Source: Robertmurraya sp047302285
GTDB lineage: Bacteria > Bacillota > Bacilli > Bacillales > Cytobacillaceae
Length of the DNA: 64,000 nucleotides
Reading direction: 5' to 3'
Assembly: GCF_047302285.1 (NCBI RefSeq)
Contig: NZ_CP154845.1
Coordinates: 3,348,001-3,412,000, forward strand
Shown piece after piece: positions 43,936 to 52,016 of this stretch. A program made the translations under genes and the position numbers. The notes beneath the pieces were generated by a model, which was not told the origin of the DNA, ran no database searches, and saw only the letters and a program-made list of their open reading frames with translations. The number at the start of each line of letters is the position of its first letter. Position 1 is the first letter of the stretch.

Positions 43936-45048
43936 TTTTTGCCTTAATACTTTTGGGATATAAACACAGAATGGTTCACTCTCTAAATAATCGCCAGTCA
44001 TTGCGTAGGCACGAGAGCGAGAACCGCCACATACATATCTAAATTCACAAACCCCACATTTCCCCTTGTACTTATCAGGATTTCTTAGGTCTTTGAAAAT
44101 CGGAGATTCACGGTATATTTCTGATAACAGCTGGTCCTTCACATTTCCTGCCTTAATCGGTAAAAGTCCGCTAGGGTAAACATCACCAATATGTGAAATA
44201 AAGACGAAGCCATTGCCATCATTAACTCCTTTTGGCGCTCTTCCTAATCCGTCAATCGAACCTGTTAACCCTTGCTCTGTCAAAGCATCTAAATATCGAA
44301 TATCTTCTGCTTGCCCTTTTGCTTCTCGCATCTTTTGTTGAATGAAAACTCTGCGATAATGCTGTGCAGCGGTTGTTTTAATATCAAATTTTACCCGTTT
44401 GCTTAAATCGTGAAGCCAGAGAAATACCTTCTCATGTTCGACTGGTGAGATCATGTCGCTTTCTTGTCCCCTACCAGTTGGTACAAGGAAAAAGACACTC
44501 CATAATACACAATCTAATTCTTCGATCAACTGAGCCATCTCATTTAAGTATTCGACATTATAACGAGAGATTACCGTGTTGATTTGAATTGGAATTTCCA
44601 GTTCGTGCAAATATTTAATTCTTTCCATGGTTAAATCAAAGGAACCATCCGTCCCTCTAAAATGGTCATGAATTTTTGCATTATGTCCATCCAAACTAAA
44701 TGCCCAGCGTGATAACCCTACTTCTTTAGCTTTTTCAATCGCTTCTTTCGTCACATTCGGGGTAGCACTTGGTGTCATCGATACACGAACACCTTTTTTC
44801 ACCGCATATTCGGCAATGTCAAAAACATCTGGACGCATTAATGGATCTCCACCCGTAAAAACGAGCATCGGATTATTCATTTCATATATTTGATCAATTA
44901 AATTTTTTCCTTGTTCAAATGTAAGTTCACGGGGATCTCTTTTATATTGCGCTTCTGCCCGACAGTGTAAACATTTTAACTGACATGCCCTCGTTAGTTC
45001 CCAAATGACGATAAACGGGTCTTTATGAAAGTCTCTAGTAAATGTCAT
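43927..45048 (-). CDS. SPASM radical-SAM protein, NirJ/AhbD-like
   Basis: A 373-residue radical-SAM enzyme. The SAM cluster motif is CQLKCLHC (residues about 22-29), followed by VFTGGDPLMRPDVFDIA. The C-terminal SPASM region CGVCEFRYVCGGSRSRA...C binds an auxiliary Fe-S cluster. The closest relatives I can recall are the TIGR04053 group and the heme-modifying enzymes NirJ and AhbD, but heme d1 or heme synthesis cannot be claimed without partner genes. An Fnr box at -41.5 with a good -10 shows likely anaerobic expression. Confidence 0.85.
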   Translation of the reverse strand: MTFTRDFHKDPFIVIWELTRACQLKCLHCRAEAQYKRDPRELTFEQGKNLIDQIYEMNNPMLVFTGGDPLMRPDVFDIAEYAVKKGVRVSMTPSATPNVTKEAIEKAKEVGLSRWAFSLDGHNAKIHDHFRGTDGSFDLTMERIKYLHELEIPIQINTVISRYNVEYLNEMAQLIEELDCVLWSVFFLVPTGRGQESDMISPVEHEKVFLWLHDLSKRVKFDIKTTAAQHYRRVFIQQKMREAKGQAEDIRYLDALTEQGLTGSIDGLGRAPKGVNDGNGFVFISHIGDVYPSGLLPIKAGNVKDQLLSEIYRESPIFKDLRNPDKYKGKCGVCEFRYVCGGSRSRAYAMTGDYLESEPFCVYIPKVLRQKQK

Positions 45049-45112
45049 TTACAAACGACTCCCTTCCAAATTCAATAGGCTTTTTTTCTCTTATGTCTCG
45101 CCCTTTACGAAC

Positions 45113-45155
45113 AGTATAATCTGTCCGAAAGAATAAAAAAGTGAAGAAGATCACA
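45113..45155 (-). promoter_or_regulatory. Fnr box and -10 before the radical-SAM gene
   Basis: TGTGATCTTCTTCACT on the minus strand (45140-45155) matches 9 of 10 half-site bases. A -10 TATACT (45113-45118) sits at exactly the class II spacing, with a predicted start near 45106. Confidence 0.75.
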
Positions 45156-45216
45156 AATAAGAAAAAAGTAGGGAGCATCCGATGTGTCTAAACTCCGCTC
45201 CAAACATCTCTCAGCC

Positions 45217-45402
45217 TTAAGCGGAATTTTTCCTGTTACCTCCTCGATGGAGTCCCTTTTAGGGGAAATAACGGAAGATTTTCCGCTTATGGAGGGTAAA
45301 ATCGTTTATTTTGGCATTTTTTCAGTGAATAGCAGGAGTTTTTCCTGTTATATCGGCTCTTTTTCATGATGCTTGCTCATTAAGCGGAAATTTTCCTGTT
45401 AT
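45217..45402. repeat. Four dispersed 22-24-bp palindromic repeats
   Basis: Four related imperfect palindromes of the form TTAAGCGGAAATTTTCCTGTTAT occur at 45217-45238, 45268-45290 (inverted), 45328-45351 and 45380-45402 in a gap between the radical-SAM gene and yitW. No gene is convincing in this 468-base gap (45049-45516). The reading frame at 45184-45369 is an accident of the repeats. Confidence 0.8.
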
Positions 45403-45516
45403 TTTTTCATACTGATACTGCTGTATACGAACATTAAGTCAAGGGAATTTGTAAATTCCCAGACAATGATAAAAAAAATGAAAGCAAGGTTGCCCCTGCT
45501 TTCATTTTGCTATGTT

Positions 45517-45825
45517 TTAGCGAATTCCTAATGCGATTTTTGCGTATCTTGACATTCTTTCTTTTGACCATGGTGGATTCCAGACGATATTGACTTCTGT
45601 TTCTTTGACTTCTGGGATTTCAGCTAGAGCCGCTTTCACTTGGTCAACGATTGTTCCTGCTAATGGGCAGCCCATTGATGTAAGAGTCATCGTCACGGTC
45701 GCGATTCCCTCTTCAGTTAATTCTACATCGTATACTAAGCCTAAATTTACAACATCTATTCCAAGCTCTGGGTCAACAACAAGCTCTAATGCACCCATCA
45801 TGCTATCTTTTAAGTCTTGATCCAT
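45517..45825 (-). CDS. yitW: MIP18/DUF59 Fe-S assembly factor YitW
   Basis: A 102-residue cytoplasmic protein of the DUF59 (MIP18/SufT-like) family that helps mature iron-sulfur proteins. The family pattern is clear: VVDPELGIDVVNLGLVYDV near 20, the conserved cysteine in TSMGCPLAGTI near 53 and VWNPPWSKERMS near 84. The ATG at 45825 has GGGAG 8 bases upstream; a GTG at 45834 abuts that site. It opens the yit block, with yitV and yitU next as in B. subtilis. Confidence 0.9.
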   Translation of the reverse strand: MDQDLKDSMMGALELVVDPELGIDVVNLGLVYDVELTEEGIATVTMTLTSMGCPLAGTIVDQVKAALAEIPEVKETEVNIVWNPPWSKERMSRYAKIALGIR

Positions 45826-45917
45826 TTCGCTCACTCCCTCATTTCTATTTTGTTCCTCTATCTTTCATCTTAGACAAAGAATTCGTCGTTTTCAAACGAT
45901 AACCTTATTCTACACTT

Positions 45918-46724
45918 TTATTTTAATGATGTAGTGATTTCCATCATCGCTTCATCCTTTACATACCGTTCAAACCAATCGACGAGCTTAATCACTCCAT
46001 CTCGACTAACTTTATGATCAGCTTTTTCATCTGTGATGAAGTGGAGCTTTTCTGGACTATTCTCATAAAGTGGTTTGATACTTTCATAAAATTGGTATGT
46101 ATACGTATAAGGGATTACCGGATCCTTCATTCCGTGCCAAAAAAGTAATGGTCTCTCATTTAATGCATTTGTATGAATGCTAAGATCAAACTTTCTTAAA
46201 TGCTCGAAAATCGTTTCTTTTTCTTCATCTGAAAAAGGTAGCTCAACTCCTTTTTCTTTTAATTGTTGAAGTTGATATTGAGAAAACTTTTCGTAATAAG
46301 GCATCCCCATCAAACTCACAGCTGCCTTAATCCACGGATATTGAGTCAATGCTCCTAAAGTGACAATAGCACCCATAGATGTCCCTGCCAAACCAATTTG
46401 CTCAGGAATAATTTTATTTTTACTTTCATAATACTCTTTTATTAACTGAAGCTCATCTATCGTTTTCGTAACAATTTCCCAAAACTTGATATTCATTTCC
46501 AAAGAATTTAATCCAGTTTGTCTTTCACCATGGTAGATCGCCTCAGGTAGTACCACTCGAAATCCCTTCCTTGCTAGGAAATAGGCGTAATGCAAATTAT
46601 TCTCTTTGACGCTTTCAAATCCATGTACAAACAGTACAAACGGAAGAGAATCATTATTTTTCTCTTGGTCCACGATATGCAATAATGGTATTTCTCCGAT
46701 GGTTTGATTCTCAATCATAATCAA
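45918..46724 (-). CDS. yitV: Alpha/beta hydrolase, YitV-like esterase
   Basis: A 268-residue cytoplasmic alpha/beta hydrolase of the dienelactone/prolyl-oligopeptidase-like group. The oxyanion region reads LPFVLFVHGFES, the nucleophile elbow is GLAGTSMGAI (Ser present), the acid is likely in HGMKDPVIPYTYTY and the histidine in EKADHKVS. Substrate unknown. The TTG at 46724 has GGAGGG 8 bases upstream; the ATG at 46718 is a less well-spaced alternative. It is divergent from yitU. Confidence 0.87.
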   Translation of the reverse strand: MIMIENQTIGEIPLLHIVDQEKNNDSLPFVLFVHGFESVKENNLHYAYFLARKGFRVVLPEAIYHGERQTGLNSLEMNIKFWEIVTKTIDELQLIKEYYESKNKIIPEQIGLAGTSMGAIVTLGALTQYPWIKAAVSLMGMPYYEKFSQYQLQQLKEKGVELPFSDEEKETIFEHLRKFDLSIHTNALNERPLLFWHGMKDPVIPYTYTYQFYESIKPLYENSPEKLHFITDEKADHKVSRDGVIKLVDWFERYVKDEAMMEITTSLK

Positions 46725-46821
46725 AGCAGGGTCCCTCCAAACAAAATCTAATTCGTTTACAAAGTATAGCGAAAATTGGTAACCTATAAATACTATTCTT
46801 TAAACATTTTTCGTATGGCTT

Positions 46822-46846
46822 ACATGTCAGCTTTTAGACATTTATG
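46822..46846. repeat. Copy 2 of the shared dyad motif
   Basis: ACATGTCAGCTTTTAGACATTTATG shares 21 of 23 core bases with the dyad at 36335-36364 (described in parts: ATGTC, GCTTTTAGACATTTA). The arms are shorter (ATGTC with GACAT). It lies between the divergent yitV and yitU genes. Confidence 0.65.
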
Positions 46847-47019
46847 GGAAACCAAACATTCAATTCGAATGTAGTGTTAATCAAGCTTAAATGAATTTTG
46901 TAAAGTTTTCTTATATTTTCAGTGTATCATGTAGACTTAGAAATTCCTAAAGCTTTACACTAAGAGTACGAATTGGCATTATGTGTGCAAATACAACATC
47001 AGTATGAAGGAGACATTTT

Positions 47020-47838
47020 ATGGCTGAAAAACATTTAATCGCATTAGATCTAGATGGCACCTTGTTAACAGATGAAAAGACCTTGTCTGAGGCAACAAAA
47101 AAAGTGATTACGAAAGCAAAGGAAGATGGTCATGTCGTCATGATCGCAACAGGCAGACCATTCCGTTCCAGTGAAATGTATTACCATGAACTGAATTTAA
47201 ATACGCCGATCGTTAATTTTAATGGAGCATTTGTTCATCATCCCCTTTCAAAGAATTGGGGAGTGTACCATAATCCTCTCGACATAAACGTGGCAAAAGA
47301 TGTGGTAGATGTTTGTTATCATTACGAGTTCCATAATATTGTTGCCGAAGTCATTGATCAGGTCTATTTCCATTATCATGACGAACGACTACTGGATGTA
47401 TTTTCAATGGGAAATCCATCTGTTACAACGGGCGATCTCCGTGAATTTTTAACTGATTCCCCAACAAGCATGCTTATCCATACTGAAGAGGAACAGTTAA
47501 AAACAATACGTTCTCACCTTTCTGATGTTCATGCTGAGTTAATTGACCATCGGAGCTGGGCCGCTCCATGGCATGTCATTGAAATTGTTCGACATGGTTT
47601 AAACAAAGCAGTCGGAATACAAAAGGTATCCGATTATACGAACATTCCAAAAGAGCGAATCATCGCATTTGGAGATGAAGATAACGACTTAGAGATGATT
47701 GAATATGCCGGTCGTGGAATCGCCATGGGAAATGCCATTGACCAATTGAAAAATATTGCCAATGATACCACTTTAACAAATGAAGAAGACGGAGTTGCCA
47801 TTTACTTAAATGATCTTTTAAATCTTAAAGCACTATAG
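47020..47838 (+). CDS. yitU: HAD-superfamily phosphatase YitU
   Basis: A 272-residue Cof-type HAD hydrolase. HAD motif I is DLDGTLL (residues 9-15), motif II ATGRPFRSS, and motif IV FGDEDNDLEMIEYAGRGIAMGN. Bacillus YitU has been linked to dephosphorylation of the riboflavin precursor 5-amino-6-ribitylamino-uracil phosphate; that activity is assumed from family membership. AAGGAG precedes the ATG. Downstream lie two tiny genes on the same strand. Confidence 0.87.
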   Translation: MAEKHLIALDLDGTLLTDEKTLSEATKKVITKAKEDGHVVMIATGRPFRSSEMYYHELNLNTPIVNFNGAFVHHPLSKNWGVYHNPLDINVAKDVVDVCYHYEFHNIVAEVIDQVYFHYHDERLLDVFSMGNPSVTTGDLREFLTDSPTSMLIHTEEEQLKTIRSHLSDVHAELIDHRSWAAPWHVIEIVRHGLNKAVGIQKVSDYTNIPKERIIAFGDEDNDLEMIEYAGRGIAMGNAIDQLKNIANDTTLTNEEDGVAIYLNDLLNLKAL

Positions 47839-47986
47839 GTAAAGTGCTAAACCAGAAAACAGCTAGATTAACCAGAATGTTCCCCTTGTATCAAGCAAGA
47901 GTTAGAGCATACTAATGACTGAGGCAGCAATGGCTTGAACTTTCAAGACATGTTGTTTCACAAGCTCAAAGGCTGGAGGGATTGCA

Positions 47987-48139
47987 ATGGGTAGAAGTAG
48001 CAAATCGAGACGTTTTGTACAACGTGGAGTTGACGCTGTTTCGAAGCATGATGAACGCATTCCTTATCACACCACCTATGCAGAAGCAGAGGCTCAGAAG
48101 ATGGCAAATGTAAAAGATTCCTCATTAGGAGGAATTTAA
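47987..48139 (+). CDS. Hypothetical 50-residue basic protein
   Basis: A short gene coding for MGRSSKSRRFVQRGVDAVSK and a further 30 residues ending in KDSSLGGI. GGAGGG lies 6 bases before the ATG, and its TAA stop abuts the ATG of the next gene, which strongly supports that it is translated and coupled. The N-terminal half is basic and the C-terminal half polar. I recognise no domain and give no function. Confidence 0.7.
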   Translation: MGRSSKSRRFVQRGVDAVSKHDERIPYHTTYAEAEAQKMANVKDSSLGGI

Positions 48140-48325
48140 ATGGCAAATCGACTTTTTATTGAAGCAAGAAACGCAGTAGACCTTGCTAAAAATGCGACCG
48201 GTAGTGGACAGCATACTGCTATCGATCGTGCTAAAAATGCCATTTCTTCTGCGTTTGCCAATTCGACTATGGCTGAACAACGACTATTAAGTCAACTGCA
48301 AAATGAGCTTGATCAATTAACATAA
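48140..48325 (+). CDS. DUF3813 family protein
   Basis: A 61-residue alanine-rich helical protein (RLFIEARNAVDLAKNATGSG, then RAKNAISSAFANSTMAEQRL) that fits the Bacillus DUF3813 family. Function unknown. AGGAGG lies in the end of the preceding gene, 6 bases before the ATG, so the pair is translationally coupled. A strong terminator overlaps the stop codon. Confidence 0.78.
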   Translation: MANRLFIEARNAVDLAKNATGSGQHTAIDRAKNAISSAFANSTMAEQRLLSQLQNELDQLT

Positions 48326-48361
48326 AATAGAAAGCTGGCTAAGGCGCCAGCTTTCTATTTT
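48324..48361. terminator. Bidirectional terminator after the DUF3813 gene
   Basis: A 15-bp perfect stem (48325-48339 with 48346-48360) has a 6-base loop, then T's. It also covers the end of the convergent gene at 48355. Confidence 0.92.
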
Positions 48362-48735
48362 TGTTCCAATACGACGGGATAGGAATGGATAATCCTTCCT
48401 TTTTCATCTTTTTCATATAGATGAAGCATGAGAGTCGCATTTTTAGAAAGCTTTTCTGGCGGAAGTTTGATGTTTATCGCAAATGATGCCATGTCAGGAT
48501 ACTTTTTCGACAGGCTAAGAACGGTTTCGTCGATGTATTGATAATGTCCATCCTCTACCGTATAAAATAACTTCCCTTCTTTCGTACTCGCCTCTCCCTT
48601 AACCTTATAGTTTCCAGCCTTCCCTTCTACCTGCACATTTTCAAAAATTCTTTTTTCCGCCTCTTGCTGCACTTCCCCTGATACGAGATTCACTAAAAAA
48701 GGAATGAAGAATAGATAAGCTAATTGCTTTAGCAT
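48355..48735 (-). CDS. Hypothetical secreted protein
   Basis: A 126-residue protein with an uncleaved anchor or signal peptide (residues 1-20, ending VSGEV) and a beta-rich domain (FENVQVEGKAGNYKVKGEAS and the TYPV-like end IIHSYPVVLEQK). The strand pattern resembles small immunoglobulin-like domains such as Gmad2 or the BsuPI-type proteinase inhibitors, but I cannot assign it. AGGAGG precedes the ATG by 7 bases. It shares a terminator with the convergent DUF3813 gene. Confidence 0.62.
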   Translation of the reverse strand: MLKQLAYLFFIPFLVNLVSGEVQQEAEKRIFENVQVEGKAGNYKVKGEASTKEGKLFYTVEDGHYQYIDETVLSLSKKYPDMASFAINIKLPPEKLSKNATLMLHLYEKDEKGRIIHSYPVVLEQK

Positions 48736-48796
48736 CGCATGTCCTCCTATTCGTATTTATAAAAATATACAACCAGTTCTCCTTTTTCATTCGTAT

Positions 48797-49642
48797 TTAA
48801 TCTCTGCGAAAGAATCCAAAAATACCCGTTGTTTGTACAATATTGGTGAAAGCATGAGGATCGACTTCTTTAATGATTTGCTCTAGTTCAAATAACTCAT
48901 ATCGCGTGATGACGATGATGATCATGTCCTTCTCTTCTTTCGTGAAAGCTCCTTTTGCCGGAATCATCGTAATTCCTCTAACCATTCTCGAATGAATCGC
49001 TTTTGTTAGCTCCTCAGACTTCTTTGTCACAATCATGGCTGTTAGCTTTTCATGCCTTGTATGAATGGCGTCAATGACTCTCGTAGAGGCATAAAGGGTG
49101 ACAAGTGTATATAAAGCCTTTTCCCAGCCATATAAAAAACCTGCGGTTAAGATAATTAATCCATTTAAGGTGAAAAAATAAGTTCCAACAGGGCGGTCAT
49201 TCATCCTTGAAAGGACCATGGCGATAATATCTAAACCTCCGGTAGAGGCGCCCCATTTCAACGTAAAACCGATTCCTACTGCGGATATAACACCTCCAAA
49301 AACAGCATTTAGAAGAATATCTGAAGAAAGTTGATAAATCGGGATAATTTCTAAAAATATTGACATTAAAGCGACACTAATAAAGCTGTATAGTGTAAAG
49401 GATTTTCCCACCTTTAGCCAGCCTAAAATTGTGACAGGTACATTTAATAGAAACAAAAGAATTCCGGTCGATATATTGCCACCAAAAATACTTGAGAGTA
49501 ACTGTGCTGTACCAGTGAAGCCACTTGCATACACATTTGCAGGAATTAAAAATAAATTCATGGCAATCGCATTTAATAAGGCTCCAATAATAACGACGAT
49601 AATTTTTTTCGCATGAAGCAGGACGATCATCTCCTTTTTCAT
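48797..49642 (-). CDS. yitT: YitT family membrane protein
   Basis: A 281-residue protein with five or six membrane helices (residues about 13-200) and a cytoplasmic DUF2179 domain at the C-terminus (RMVRGITMIPAKGAFTKEE...IIVITRYELFELEQIIKEVD). KWGASTGGLDIIAMVLSR is the family's signature. Function unknown; a membrane sensor or transporter is possible. Start uncertain: ATG 49642 has no good site, while AAGGAG abuts the ATG at 49630. Confidence 0.88.
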   Translation of the reverse strand: MKKEMIVLLHAKKIIVVIIGALLNAIAMNLFLIPANVYASGFTGTAQLLSSIFGGNISTGILLFLLNVPVTILGWLKVGKSFTLYSFISVALMSIFLEIIPIYQLSSDILLNAVFGGVISAVGIGFTLKWGASTGGLDIIAMVLSRMNDRPVGTYFFTLNGLIILTAGFLYGWEKALYTLVTLYASTRVIDAIHTRHEKLTAMIVTKKSEELTKAIHSRMVRGITMIPAKGAFTKEEKDMIIIVITRYELFELEQIIKEVDPHAFTNIVQTTGIFGFFRRD

Positions 49643-49787
49643 TATTAGTCGAACATTTATCTCTATTATTTCATTTCCCTAATTTCTTTAACCAAACCTT
49701 TTCATCGACCCATTTTACTAGTATTGATTGAGTTTTTCTTTTAAATTCTATAAACTAAAAGAAATGACTTGAAAGCAGGTGTGGTCT

Positions 49788-50648
49788 ATGTCAGTAAAAA
49801 TCTTAGCTGACAGTGCTTGTGATTTGCCATTAAGTTTTTATGAAGAAAATGGCGTCACTCTTTTTCCTCTTGGAGTGCACTTAGGTGAACAGGAGTATGA
49901 AGATTTACTTACGATCAATCCTTCGACCGTATATAAGGCAATTCGCTCAGGGGAAATGCCAAAGACTTCTCAAGTCTCCCCTTTAAAATTTGAGGAATAT
50001 TTTAAAGAAATGGCAAAGAACAAAGAAGAAGGGATCTATATCGCCTTTTCATCTCAGCTATCTGGTACTTACCAAACAGCCGTTATGATTCGCAATCAGG
50101 TGAAAGAAGAATTCCCCGACTTTAACTTAACGATTATAGATTCAAAATGTGCATCTTTAGGATGTGGATTGGTTGTCATGGAAGCGCAAAAACTTGCTGC
50201 TAGTGGTGCCTCCTTAGAAGCAATCGAAAAAGATGTTACATTCCGTTGCGAGCATATGGAGCATTTATTTACCGTAGATGATCTCAATCATTTAGCCAAA
50301 GGCGGAAGACTTTCCAAAGGCTCTGCATTTTTGGGTGGACTTTTAAACATTAAACCTTTATTAAATACGGAAGACGGCAAACTTGTGCCAATCGAAAAAC
50401 ATCGTGGACAGAAGAAGCTTCTTCGTAGAATTATTGAAGTAATGAAAGAGCGGGGCCAACAGTTTGAAAAGCAAATTGTTGGGATTAGTCATGCAGATAG
50501 TCTTGATTTAGCCCTTGAAATGAAGGAACAAATCAAGTCAGAGTTGAATGTTGAAGATGTAGTCATTACAGAAATCGGTGCATCTGTAGGTTCTCATACA
50601 GGTCCAGGAACAATTGCTTTCTTTTTCCTTAACGAGCTACCAGCTTAA
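49788..50648 (+). CDS. yitS: DegV family fatty-acid-binding protein YitS
   Basis: A 286-residue cytoplasmic DegV protein; the family binds fatty acids and, in Firmicutes, FakB members present them to the kinase FakA. Visible motifs are ILADSACDLP at the N-terminus, PKTSQVSP near 60, SSQLSGTYQTA near 90 and VDDLNHLAKGGRLSKG near 164. The ATG at 49788 follows AGGTGTGG; a GTG at 49779 overlaps that site. Confidence 0.9.
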   Translation: MSVKILADSACDLPLSFYEENGVTLFPLGVHLGEQEYEDLLTINPSTVYKAIRSGEMPKTSQVSPLKFEEYFKEMAKNKEEGIYIAFSSQLSGTYQTAVMIRNQVKEEFPDFNLTIIDSKCASLGCGLVVMEAQKLAASGASLEAIEKDVTFRCEHMEHLFTVDDLNHLAKGGRLSKGSAFLGGLLNIKPLLNTEDGKLVPIEKHRGQKKLLRRIIEVMKERGQQFEKQIVGISHADSLDLALEMKEQIKSELNVEDVVITEIGASVGSHTGPGTIAFFFLNELPA

Positions 50649-50732
50649 AGCTGGGAAAATTTGAATTACATACTCTTTTTTCAAATGACAGAAAATAAAA
50701 TAACTCTTGAATGGAAAGGAGTATTTTTTGTC

Positions 50733-50864
50733 ATGCCTCATACTTCTGATAACGATAAAAAAGCGCAAGACAACAACGCCTTACGCCATGAAAAAAATAT
50801 GATGAGAGAAAAGAATCGTAAAGCAGGAAAACGGCAATATTCGAAAAAAACGGACCATCTCTAA
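50733..50864 (+). CDS. DUF3941 family small protein
   Basis: A 43-residue, highly charged protein (HTSDNDKKAQDNNALRHEKN, then KNRKAGKRQYSKKTDHL) that fits the Bacillus DUF3941 family. Function unknown. GGAAAGGAG lies 11 bases before the ATG at 50733; a longer frame from 50661 has no site. It is followed by a terminator. Confidence 0.75.
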   Translation: MPHTSDNDKKAQDNNALRHEKNMMREKNRKAGKRQYSKKTDHL

Positions 50865-50866
50865 GC

Positions 50867-50908
50867 AAAAAAGCTGTCCTCAATATAGTTGAGGTGCAGC
50901 TTTTTTTC
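50867..50908 (+). terminator. Terminator of the DUF3941 gene
   Basis: AAAAAAGCTG pairs with the downstream CAGCTTTTTT around an inner CTCAA/TTGAG stem, followed by a long T run. It lies a few bases after the stop codon. Confidence 0.85.
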
Positions 50909-50910
50909 GT

Positions 50911-51005
50911 TTATCGGCGTTTTTTCAATTTTATCGGCGAAAATTTGATTATCTTGGCGTTTTTTTCATTTTATCAGCGAAAATCGAAATATTTCGGCTA
51001 AACGC
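50911..51005. repeat. Five tandem 20-bp degenerate units
   Basis: From 50911 the sequence repeats every 20 bp: units open with TTATCGGCGT, TTATCGGCGA, ATCTTGGCGT, TTATCAGCGA and ATTTCGGCTA. It fills the gap between the DUF3941 terminator and the convergent cvfB gene. No coding or RNA function is apparent. Confidence 0.8.
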
Positions 51006-51011
51006 AAAACG

Positions 51012-51890
51012 TTACTCTTTTTCGCTCTCTTCCTTCTTCTCATAAGTCCAGCCGTCCTCTTGATAAACAAAGCCATCTTTCATCAGCTTTCCAAGCGCTC
51101 TTTTAAAAGCACCTTTACTTAAGCCAAATCGTTCTTCAATATCCTCTGGCATGCTCTTGTCGCCATAAGGCATCGCACCATTTCTTGACTGTAAATAAGA
51201 ATAGATTTTCTCAGCATCTTCCCCAAGCGCTTCCTGCTTACGAGGTGTTAAAGAAACATTAATCGTTCCATCCTCTTTCACATCGATAATCCGTCCTTCT
51301 ACTTTTTCACCTAAACGAGGTTCGTCTCGACGCTGTGATTCATGAATAAAGCCTTTAAAGCCTTCAGCGGTAAAAATCCAGCTCCCCACCTTCGCCGTAC
51401 GATAAATATGACCTTGAATATTTTTATTAAAATCAGCACGCGTTGCCTGAATTCTTTTTTCATCAATAATCGGATCTGTTGCAAGTTTAACGTAAATTCG
51501 ATTATTACGATTTACTCGTAACGTAATATAGAGTAAATCCCCTACAGCAGGCCAAACGGAAGATTTCGTTGGCAAGTCTTCTTCCCCTAAAAGCATATCC
51601 TTATTGATGCCGATATTCAAAAATACTCCAAGTCCTGGCTTTGTATCACTCACCTGCGCCCAGCCATACTCACCTACTCGAATCTCCGGAATCGTCGTCG
51701 TCGCCGCTGCCCGACCATGAGAGTCCGCATATAAGAAAACCTCTACCTCGTCTCCCTCTCTCAGCTCAAGCTCTGTGTCATTTTCATGTAAAAGAACATC
51801 CTCTTCACCATCTGTTAAAAAGTATCCGTATTGGGCATATCTTGCGACGTTTAAGGTTACAAGCTGTCCAACATAATCATTTAAAGCCAT
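51012..51890 (-). CDS. cvfB: S1 RNA-binding protein CvfB (YitL)
   Basis: A 292-residue cytoplasmic protein with the CvfB plan: three S1-like beta-barrel domains (about 4-60, 65-135, 145-215) and a C-terminal winged helix (PEDIEERFGLSKGAFKRALG). In Staphylococcus CvfB affects virulence gene expression through RNA; its Bacillus role is unclear. The ATG at 51890 has GAGGAG 8 bases upstream. It is divergent from the YajQ-family gene. Confidence 0.9.
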   Translation of the reverse strand: MALNDYVGQLVTLNVARYAQYGYFLTDGEEDVLLHENDTELELREGDEVEVFLYADSHGRAAATTTIPEIRVGEYGWAQVSDTKPGLGVFLNIGINKDMLLGEEDLPTKSSVWPAVGDLLYITLRVNRNNRIYVKLATDPIIDEKRIQATRADFNKNIQGHIYRTAKVGSWIFTAEGFKGFIHESQRRDEPRLGEKVEGRIIDVKEDGTINVSLTPRKQEALGEDAEKIYSYLQSRNGAMPYGDKSMPEDIEERFGLSKGAFKRALGKLMKDGFVYQEDGWTYEKKEESEKE

Positions 51891-51941
51891 TACATACACT
51901 CCTCTATTTTACACTTCATACGAAAGTAGTCTTTCCTAAAG

Positions 51942-51970
51942 TTGTTTGAACTGCTATATTTTACTATAAT
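51942..51970 (+). promoter_or_regulatory. SigA-type promoter of the YajQ-family gene
   Basis: A -35 TTGTTT (51942-51947) and a perfect -10 TATAAT (51965-51970) lie 17 bases apart, about 46 bases before the start codon. Confidence 0.65.
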
Positions 51971-52016
51971 GGTGCCAAGAAGGGAAATTATTCACGTAAT
52001 TATAGGAGGGCTCATA

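Noticed and set aside
45184..45369. 61-residue plus-strand reading frame
   Set aside because: No ribosome-binding site, odd composition, and it runs through three of the palindromic repeats.
46725..47019. Possible small RNA or leader between yitV and yitU
   Set aside because: Apart from the shared dyad, no riboswitch core, terminator or conserved RNA motif could be recognised.
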